Shown piece by piece: positions 57,049-62,326 of a stretch of DNA of 62,326 bases. The first letter of the stretch is position 1. Every line of letters begins with the position of its first letter. The translations under genes and the position numbers were made by a program. Source of the stretch: Defluviitaleaceae bacterium (GTDB taxonomy: Bacteria > Bacillota > Clostridia > Lachnospirales > WRAX01). Location: the NCBI GenBank assembly GCA_009784575.1, contig WRBK01000010.1, positions 1 through 62,326 on the forward strand. The letters are read 5' to 3'. A model generated the notes under the pieces. The model saw only the letters and a program-made list of their open reading frames with translations. It ran no database searches and was not told the origin of the DNA.

Positions 57049-57882
57049 ATGATAGAAATACCAGAAACCTATGTTTTGTCGAGGCAAATTGGGGAAGCCC
57101 TTGTGGGGAAGACCATTAAAAGAGCTGTAGCAAATGCGCATCCGCATAGCTTTGCGTGGTATTCTGCTGACCCTGCGGCATATGATGCCATGCTAAAGGG
57201 GAGGAAGATAACCAGCTCAAATCCAGGCACAGGCTATACTTGCGGCGGCAATACTGAGATTTTGTGTGAGGATATGATTTTGGTTATAAGTACGCCTATT
57301 AAATATCATGAGGCTGGTAAAAAGCTGCCTAAGTCTCATCAATTGTTGTTGGAGTTTGAGGATGAATCTCATATGAGCTGCACTGTGCAGATGTGGGGGT
57401 CTATGCTTTGCGCGCCATGTACGGACAAAGAGGCACTGGGGCATTTTTCTAATACACATCTGCCTGACCCGCTGACTGATGCCTTTGACGAGGCGTATTT
57501 TGATGCTCTTTGGAATGGCACAAAGCAGACCTTGAGCGCGAAGGCGTTTTTGGCGACGGAGCAAAGGGTGCCTGGGCTTGGAAATGGTGTGTTGCAAGAT
57601 ATATTGTTTAATGCCAATATTCATCCTAAGCGAAAGCTTGCTACGATGAGTGATGAGGACAAGGGGAATTTATTTCGCAGTGTGAAGGATACGCTTTTGG
57701 AAATGGCTGAATGCGGTGGACGTGATACGGAGAAGGATTTGTTTGATAATAGCGGCGACTATAAGACTATATTGTCGAAAAATACGCTTTTGTATCCATG
57801 CCGCGTATGTGGCAGCGGATTGGTAAGACAAGCGTTTCTTGGTGGTAATATTTATTTTTGTCCGATATGTCAGCCGTTGTAG
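57049..57882 (+). CDS. Fpg/Nei-family DNA glycosylase (clostridial clade)
   Basis: This is a 277-residue base-excision repair enzyme. The helix-two-turn-helix region is clear (TEQRVPGLGNGVLQDILFNA, ~170), as is the C-terminal zinc finger (CRVCGSG then FCPIC). The N-terminus reads MIEIPETYVLSRQIGEALVG, so the catalytic Pro-Glu pair of Fpg (Met-Pro-Glu) is shifted to positions 5-6. The clade may act by another nucleophile or be inactive. ATG 57049 is preferred over 57040 on spacing from GGAAGGG. It is followed 36 bp later by tag, making a repair cluster. Confidence 0.8.
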   Translation: MIEIPETYVLSRQIGEALVGKTIKRAVANAHPHSFAWYSADPAAYDAMLKGRKITSSNPGTGYTCGGNTEILCEDMILVISTPIKYHEAGKKLPKSHQLLLEFEDESHMSCTVQMWGSMLCAPCTDKEALGHFSNTHLPDPLTDAFDEAYFDALWNGTKQTLSAKAFLATEQRVPGLGNGVLQDILFNANIHPKRKLATMSDEDKGNLFRSVKDTLLEMAECGGRDTEKDLFDNSGDYKTILSKNTLLYPCRVCGSGLVRQAFLGGNIYFCPICQPL

Positions 57883-57918
57883 GGGTGAAATGGTTGGAAG
57901 TGGTGAGGGGGGGTTGTC

Positions 57919-58491
57919 ATGGAGGGTAAAACACGATGTTGCTGGGCTAGTGGAAAAGAGGTTTTTCATGATTACCATGATAATGAATGGGGACGACCTG
58001 TGCATGATGACCGCAAGCTTTTTGAAATGTTGATTCTGGAGGGGGTGCAGGCGGGGCTTTCTTGGGAGACGGTGCTGAAAAAGCGGGAGGCGTACCGTGA
58101 GGCTTTTGATGGCTTTGACCCGCATAAGATTGTGCTTTATGATGATAAAAAGGTCGAGGAGTTGATGGCAAATAAGGGGATTATACGAAATAGATTGAAG
58201 ATAAAATCTGCTATAACTAATGCACGGGTATTTTTGGAGACTGTGGAGAAATATGGGAGTTTTGATAGGTTTATATGGAGCTATGTGGACTATGCGCCCA
58301 TAGTGAACCATATAGAAAAAATGGAGGACATACCTGCTACTACACCGCTTTCGGATAGGATAAGCAAGGATATGAAGAAGATGGGGTTTAAATTTGTGGG
58401 TTCTACGATAATATATGCGTATATGCAGGCTGTGGGGATGGTTAATGACCATATGGTTGGTTGTTTTGTTTATAAGGGGATGATTAAATGA
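57919..58491 (+). CDS. tag: DNA-3-methyladenine glycosylase I
   Basis: This is a 190-residue alkylation repair glycosylase. Family motifs are RCCWASGKEVFHDYHDNEWG, PVHDDRKLFEMLILEGVQAG and LSWETVLKKREAYREAFDGF, and the end contains FKFVGSTIIYAYMQAVGMVN. Typical length. It starts after GAGGGGGG and overlaps the cupin gene by ATGA. Confidence 0.95.
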   Translation: MEGKTRCCWASGKEVFHDYHDNEWGRPVHDDRKLFEMLILEGVQAGLSWETVLKKREAYREAFDGFDPHKIVLYDDKKVEELMANKGIIRNRLKIKSAITNARVFLETVEKYGSFDRFIWSYVDYAPIVNHIEKMEDIPATTPLSDRISKDMKKMGFKFVGSTIIYAYMQAVGMVNDHMVGCFVYKGMIK

Positions 58492-58940
58492 AGGATTTGA
58501 TAATTAAAAATATTAATGACATTGAGGCTAGGCCTGTGAATTTTGGCGGCAATATGGATTTTATGGCGAAGGCTGTGATACCTTGGGAAGATGTGAGTAC
58601 CTGCTCGGCGGCTTTTGTTGAGATACCTACTGGCAAAAGCTCTTATCCTTATCATTGGCATAGTATAGCAGAGGAGGTTTTCTATATTATCAGCGGAGAG
58701 GGCAAACTGCGCACTTTTTATGGGGAAAAGGATGTGAAGGCTGGGGATATGATATGTTTTCCGACGGGCGAAAAGGGTGTGCATGCTATAGCGAATGCTT
58801 CGGATACAGAGCCTTTGGTTTATATTGATTTTGCGACGAATCCTAAGACGGATATTGCTATGGAGCCTGATACTAATCAGGTTATGATTTATGGGGAGCA
58901 TATTAAGGATATGACGCTGGATATGCCTGTGGAGGGATGA
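58488..58940 (+). CDS. Cupin-domain protein
   Basis: This is a 150-residue single cupin barrel. Motif 1 is PYHWHSIAEEVFYIISGEGK (~45-64), with metal-binding His and Glu. Motif 2 is around GDMICFPTGEKGVHAIAN. It probably binds a divalent metal and a small ligand. It is coupled to tag by a 4-nt overlap. The role is unknown. Confidence 0.85.
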   Translation: MKDLIIKNINDIEARPVNFGGNMDFMAKAVIPWEDVSTCSAAFVEIPTGKSSYPYHWHSIAEEVFYIISGEGKLRTFYGEKDVKAGDMICFPTGEKGVHAIANASDTEPLVYIDFATNPKTDIAMEPDTNQVMIYGEHIKDMTLDMPVEG

Positions 58941-58950
58941 TAGTGATGAT

Positions 58951-59397
58951 TTAATTGCTTGAATTTACGAACCAACGGGAACTTGCTGATAACGTGCTAT
59001 ACTCTATAACAATATATTCGCCGTTAAAGGAATGCTCTATTGGGATTGGCTGACATCCGCCTGAATTTATACCAATGTAGTCAATATCAAAGTCCATATT
59101 GCATTGTTGGCAAATAACTATATTTCCTTCTTGTACATAATAGCCATTGCCAGAAGCGTGGCAGTTTTCGCAGGTGTTCAAAGCTACGCGAATGTTGCCG
59201 TCGGAAGCTCTTGCGAACATGACTTCTACGACGGTGTTATTTGCTAGTATAGATTCGAAAAGGACTGTTTCGGTAATTTGGCTTTGGTGGATGCTCAAAT
59301 CGTCACCGTCTAATGTTGTGCTATCAGAACTACAACTCGTTAAAATAAGAAGTGCTGAAATTGTCAAAATTACTGCTAGAATTGTTCTTTTGTACAT
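58951..59397 (-). CDS. DUF2318-type lipoprotein with Cys motifs
   Basis: This is a 148-residue protein. The lipoprotein signal ends in ILTSC (residue ~22). The body reads like DUF2318: NIRVALNTCENCHASGNGYY, then NIVICQQCNMDFDIDYIGIN and SGGCQPIPIEH, with C-x2-CH and C-x2-C pairs suited to metal or heme binding. Residues 1-48 share wording with the Cys-rich lipoprotein at 60812-61048 (SIHQSQITETVLF against RIHQSQITETALF). GGAGG is upstream. Confidence 0.8.
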   Translation of the reverse strand: MYKRTILAVILTISALLILTSCSSDSTTLDGDDLSIHQSQITETVLFESILANNTVVEVMFARASDGNIRVALNTCENCHASGNGYYVQEGNIVICQQCNMDFDIDYIGINSGGCQPIPIEHSFNGEYIVIEYSTLSASSRWFVNSSN

Positions 59398-59413
59398 ATA
59401 TTGAAACCTCCTG

Positions 59414-60733
59414 TCATTCTAATTTTGAAATTAAGTGTAATACGGTTTCTAGGGCATCAAGCCCTGGTAGGTTGAAATAGTGTGGTATAGTGCCTGCTTC
59501 GAGGGGGCGACCATGGCTATCTGTTGCGTAGAACATGTCGAAAATAAAGGAGATGCCTGTGTTTGGCAAATAGCCTTCTATAAGCGCACCTCCGTAGTGA
59601 CCTCCTGTAATATCTCCAACCAGAGTTGCAAAGCCAGACTCCTTGGCAAACCATGCGGCAAGTTGCGCGCCAGAGTACATATGCTCGTCAGTTAATAGCA
59701 AAATATTTCCATTAAAATTAGAATTCGATTGAGGAAGAGCTTGCATTCGCCCCCGAAAGCCATAGGGCAAGCGTTCAAAATCTTCGATTTTAATTTCTGG
59801 CATGTAGTTTTCATTTAAAATATCAATTGTGGGTCTAATACTTGAATCCACTAAAAAGTCGGCTGACAAGGACCTGCGCCCACCATTGTCGCCAGTAATA
59901 AACCCTTCAGGCTCGCCAGTGAACCGCCTAGCGTATTCGCCATGGGGAGTGAAATAAAAAATGTCGGCGGTTTTTGGGCTGTTAATTAGTGGGCTTACAA
60001 TGTGATTTAGAAAATACCTTTGGTCGCCACTAGGATTGCCTCTTAAATCGATTATGAGATGGTCAAAATCTTGTGCTTGTTGAATGAAGGTGGTTATCTG
60101 ACGCATGTCGTCATCAAATACTCCCAGAGCCATATCGTGATTGACAAATTGTCTTATTGATAAAAGAGCAATGCGCCCTTCCTCTATAATAAACGATTCA
60201 ACCAAAGGGGGTATATCGTCAAAATTTTCTGCGAAAAACCTAGCCACAAAGGATGTGGTGCAACGAGTGTCAAAATAATAATGCAGAAATTCATCTAAAA
60301 GCTCTTCCTTTCCATCGAAAAGGGGAATCAAGTCATGAGGGAAGGGGCGAACAGAAAGGCTACCTTGAGGAACTTGTATAGTTTCTACATCAGGAAATAA
60401 AACGTCAAAGTGAGCAAAAGGGAAGAGTGTATTCACAAATTCCTCTGAAAACTTATGGCGAAAATCATAAATACCAAAATCTTCTGGAGCAAGTAAAACC
60501 TCATTGCGCATATGGTCTATCATGCCTAACACATCAATTTGATTATGCCAATATGCAACATCTAAAAGACCAAGATTGTTTTTTAATATGTATTCAAAAT
60601 GGTTTAGGTCGTACAGAAAGTGTTCGCGAGTAAGTTCCTCTCCTTCCTCTGCGAGGTAAGGTTCTATGACATTTTGAGAGCCGCAACCCGCAAGCAAAAG
60701 CAGAAAAATTATTGATGTGAAGAATAATTTCAT
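59414..60733 (-). CDS. S41-family peptidase-like lipoprotein
   Basis: This 439-residue protein has a lipobox LLAGC in its N-terminal signal. The C-terminal domain (~225-439) resembles tail-specific S41 proteases. It has a FDHLIIDLRGNPSGDQRYFL strand and a serine region LLTDEHMYSGAQLAAWFAKE followed by TLVGDITGGHYGGA. The lysine normally paired with that serine is not obvious, so activity is uncertain. ATG 60733 follows AAAAGGGGTGG. It lies between two related small lipoprotein genes. Confidence 0.75.
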   Translation of the reverse strand: MKLFFTSIIFLLLLAGCGSQNVIEPYLAEEGEELTREHFLYDLNHFEYILKNNLGLLDVAYWHNQIDVLGMIDHMRNEVLLAPEDFGIYDFRHKFSEEFVNTLFPFAHFDVLFPDVETIQVPQGSLSVRPFPHDLIPLFDGKEELLDEFLHYYFDTRCTTSFVARFFAENFDDIPPLVESFIIEEGRIALLSIRQFVNHDMALGVFDDDMRQITTFIQQAQDFDHLIIDLRGNPSGDQRYFLNHIVSPLINSPKTADIFYFTPHGEYARRFTGEPEGFITGDNGGRRSLSADFLVDSSIRPTIDILNENYMPEIKIEDFERLPYGFRGRMQALPQSNSNFNGNILLLTDEHMYSGAQLAAWFAKESGFATLVGDITGGHYGGALIEGYLPNTGISFIFDMFYATDSHGRPLEAGTIPHYFNLPGLDALETVLHLISKLE

Positions 60734-60761
60734 TGGTAGCCACCCCTTTTCATGCTCAAAG

Positions 60762-60800
60762 CCAAGCTCTAATGAGGATTTGAACCTCATTAGAGCTTGG
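60762..60800. terminator. Long hairpin between lipoprotein genes
   Basis: CCAAGCTCTAATGAGG and CCTCATTAGAGCTTGG form a perfect 16-bp stem around ATTTGAA. There is no T-run. It is probably a terminator or mRNA-stabilising structure for the Cys-rich gene. Confidence 0.65.
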
Positions 60801-60811
60801 TGAATTAGCTA

Positions 60812-61048
60812 TCAACCACAAGATAGATTACAGCAAGCCCAAGGACATCTTGAAGGTATAGGACAACTGCATGGAACCAAAAATCCGCAACTGTTACACC
60901 TAGCTCTTCCGCAGCAGAAAAGGGCTGTTTCGGTAATTTGGCTTTGGTGGATTCTTAAGTCATCGCCATCTGATGCTGCATTGTTAGAATCACAACCCGA
61001 TAAAACAAAAAGTGCCAAAACTACTATAAATACTGCTCTTTTATACAT
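60812..61048 (-). CDS. Small lipoprotein with a Cys-rich tail
   Basis: This is a 78-residue protein. The lipoprotein signal ends LSGC (~19). Residues 20-44 (NNAASDGDDLRIHQSQITET) match the DUF2318 lipoprotein at 58951. After that the sequences part: here the last 34 residues contain ten Cys (ALFCCGRARCNSCGF, PCSCPIPSRCP, CCNLSCG). The tail may bind metal or be disulfide-rich. It looks like a recombinant of a lipoprotein leader with a new tail. No family is recognised. Confidence 0.65.
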   Translation of the reverse strand: MYKRAVFIVVLALFVLSGCDSNNAASDGDDLRIHQSQITETALFCCGRARCNSCGFLVPCSCPIPSRCPWACCNLSCG

Positions 61049-61179
61049 ATGTTGTTAGTCTCTTCTGCAAAAGCTAGTAATAACACTGTGTCACTGTGTC
61101 CAAAAATGTTAAATCAATGATTCCTATTTTCATAACAGCCAGATTCCTCTTTGACTAGTAACGATAAAAATCAGCGAAA
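61049..61179. other. Short intergenic region
   Basis: AT-rich, with a CACTGTGTCACTGTGTC direct repeat at about 61086-61102. Nothing further is seen. Confidence 0.3.
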
Positions 61180-61421
61180 CTACTGTAAATCATAGATGAC
61201 CACTAGTGTTCTGTTAGGGGTTATCAAGTAATCGTTAAAATGTAGCTGGCTTCCTCTCCATTCCAAAACATGATATGGAAGTGGCATGAAGGGCAAATCC
61301 TCAACATCGTTAAAAGCTCCGGAGTAATCAGCGGTGCCAAATAATAAGAGCGTAAAAATAAAGTCGTTCATAAAGTAAAAGTTTTCGATACCTTCCTTTA
61401 TTGCTTTCCAATATTCGCTTA
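61180..61421 (-). pseudogene. Gene truncated by the IS element
   Basis: On the minus strand the frame outside the IS reads about 79 residues to a stop (for example SEYWKAIKEGIENFYFMNDF and DVEDLPFMPLPYHVLEWRGS). Continued upstream it runs straight into the IS inverted repeat, so its true 5' end is missing from this side of the element. The family is not recognised. Confidence 0.55.
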
Positions 61422-61478
61422 AGAACTTATCCCTAAATAATTCCAACAAATCACCCGATATACATATGAGGTGATAAA

Positions 61479-61955
61479 ATGCGACAAAAGCAATCATGGG
61501 AAATTACTGACGAATTTTGGGATGAAGTTAAGCACTATATCCCCGTAAAACAACGTGATGAAACCAAAGAGTACAAACGCAAATCCGGCGGCGGTCGTAA
61601 GCCTATGTGCCCTAGAAAAGCACTTGAAGGAATCTTTTATGTTCTAAGAACAGGCATCCAATGGAAAGCTCTACCCAAAGAACGTGGCTCATCTTCTGCT
61701 GCACATCGCTACTTCATGTTTTGGTGTGAAGAAGGCTTCTTCCTCAAAATGTGGCAATTGGGTCTTGATAAATATGATGAAATCCAAGGTATTGATTGGA
61801 CATGGCTTTGCGCTGATTCAGCAACCACTAAAGCTCCATTAGCCCAAGAGTCTGTAGGGAGAAATCCCACGGATAGGGGGAAAAATGGGGACAAAGCGAC
61901 ACCTTCTTGCAGACGGCAAAGGCGTACCACTAGCAATAGTAATAACAGGGGCTAA
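61479..61955 (+). CDS. IS5-like transposase OrfA
   Basis: This gene encodes 158 residues. The N-terminal DUF4096 domain is typical of the IS5 group (EITDEFWDEVKHYIPVKQ, GGRKPMCPRKALEGIFYVLR, GIQWKALPKERGSSSAAHRY). The first catalytic Asp is in WLCADSATTKAPL. GAGGTG precedes ATG. It overlaps OrfB by 71 nt. The GGGGGAAAAATGGGG run near 61875-61890 is the probable frameshift site producing the full enzyme. Confidence 0.9.
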   Translation: MRQKQSWEITDEFWDEVKHYIPVKQRDETKEYKRKSGGGRKPMCPRKALEGIFYVLRTGIQWKALPKERGSSSAAHRYFMFWCEEGFFLKMWQLGLDKYDEIQGIDWTWLCADSATTKAPLAQESVGRNPTDRGKNGDKATPSCRRQRRTTSNSNNRG

Positions 61956-62313
61956 TCGTCATGATGTTACACAGCTAGAGAAGCTACTTGACTCCATCAT
62001 CATACAAAGACCTGATATTTTTGCAAGACCCCAACATATCTGCCTTGATAACGGTTATGCAGGTGAACCTGCACTAGAAATTATTGTTCTTCGAGGTTTT
62101 ATTCCCCATGTCAGAGGCAGGCGGCAAGAAGAGGTCGAGAAAGTACAAGACCCAAACAAGAAAGCCCGCAGATGGGTTGTTGGAGTTTGTCATTCGTGGA
62201 TGAACAAGTTCAGAAAACTTCTTGTTCGCTATGAAAAGAAGGATTCAACCTTCATGGGGTTATTAATGTTTGTTTGTGCTTTTATAGCTTTTAGGAAGTG
62301 TTATGTTATTTAG
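61885..62313 (+). CDS. IS5-like transposase OrfB
   Basis: This gene encodes 142 residues carrying the rest of the DDE domain: GTKRHLLADGKGVPLAIVIT, the second Asp in ICLDNGYAGEPAL and the Glu region WVVGVCHSWMNKFRKLLVRY. The stop TAG lies inside the right inverted repeat. It is probably made as an OrfA-OrfB fusion by frameshifting. Confidence 0.88.
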   Translation: MGTKRHLLADGKGVPLAIVITGANRHDVTQLEKLLDSIIIQRPDIFARPQHICLDNGYAGEPALEIIVLRGFIPHVRGRRQEEVEKVQDPNKKARRWVVGVCHSWMNKFRKLLVRYEKKDSTFMGLLMFVCAFIAFRKCYVI

Positions 62314-62326
62314 GGATAAGTTCTAA

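Larger units (their letters stand above)
61422..62324 (+). mobile_element. Complete IS5-like insertion sequence (903 bp)
   Basis: It is bounded by perfect 19-bp inverted repeats, AGAACTTATCCCTAAATAA at 61422-61440 and its complement at 62306-62324. It contains two overlapping reading frames encoding an IS5/IS427-type transposase. The window ends 2 bp beyond the element, so the target duplication cannot be confirmed; TTA at the left and AA at the right are compatible with a TA-type target. Confidence 0.92.

Noticed and set aside
61422-61497. N-terminal part of the minus-strand frame ending at 61180
   Set aside because: These codons are read from the IS end, so only the part outside the IS is treated as a gene remnant.

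Overview
The window comes from a moderately low-GC, spore-forming member of the Clostridia, probably uncultured or Lachnospiraceae-like. The signs are a SipL-type DUF3794/LysM spore protein beside dnaA, a WalR/WalK-like two-component pair, ThiT behind a TPP riboswitch, meso-diaminopimelate dehydrogenase, the coiled-coil protein that follows coaD in Clostridia, and Soj/Spo0J with five perfect parS sites. It is the origin-proximal region: dnaA, dnaN and recF lie at 30.9-35.2 kb, with DnaA boxes upstream of dnaA and a DnaA-trio-like run between dnaA and dnaN.

Layout. 0-2.5 kb: an HTH/TPR regulator followed by a decaying tandem array of small secreted-peptide genes. 2.5-4.0 kb: repeats, a promoter with a strong RNA hairpin, an AbrB-like protein, and tRNA-Glu, -Cys and -Leu. 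4.0-14.4 kb: housekeeping genes (Asp23-like, FakA-like, recG, rsmD, coaD, argS, parA, parB). 14.4-20.6 kb: thiT, a HAD phosphatase, a Met/Pro-rich protein, then a decayed patch (IS630 remnant, gene fragments) and a large lipoprotein. 20.6-28.2 kb: trmB, a 1273-residue GGDEF/EAL protein, the walRK-like pair, a small XRE regulator. 28.4-30.9 kb: a second HTH/TPR regulator followed by four tandem secreted-peptide genes. 30.9-38.2 kb: recF, a frameshifted flavoprotein gene, dnaN, dnaA, an unknown protein and sipL. 38.4-45.6 kb: thiI, cysteine desulfurase, mrr, rsmE, prmA, popT and an M18 aminopeptidase. 45.8-54 kb: ddh, a GNAT, pepF and a heterodimeric ABC exporter. 54-62.3 kb: accessory genes, including a QueD-like protein lacking its usual cysteine, an AraC/GyrI regulator, DNA glycosylases, unusual lipoproteins and a complete 903-bp IS5-like element.

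The most interesting content is the pair of HTH/TPR regulator plus secreted-peptide loci (358-2435 on +, 28677-30805 on -). They look like RRNPP-type cell-cell signalling systems. In each, the peptide genes have multiplied as cassettes carrying a vestige of the regulator's 3' end. In locus 2 most peptide starts overlap the stop of such a vestige. The predicted exported parts share a Pro/Arg-rich core (PWPRPRIAP or PRIPRIVVPCPEIEE types). This arrangement, and the chimeric peptide C-termini it created in locus 1, is the best candidate for something undescribed.

Other points: parS sites are tolerated inside four coding stretches, always read as NVPRGTF or MFHVEH on the coding strand, and a fifth is the centre of a 64-bp perfect palindrome ahead of parA. 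By eye, strand composition does not flip at dnaA but near 54 kb and again near 20 kb, which suggests rearrangement around the origin.
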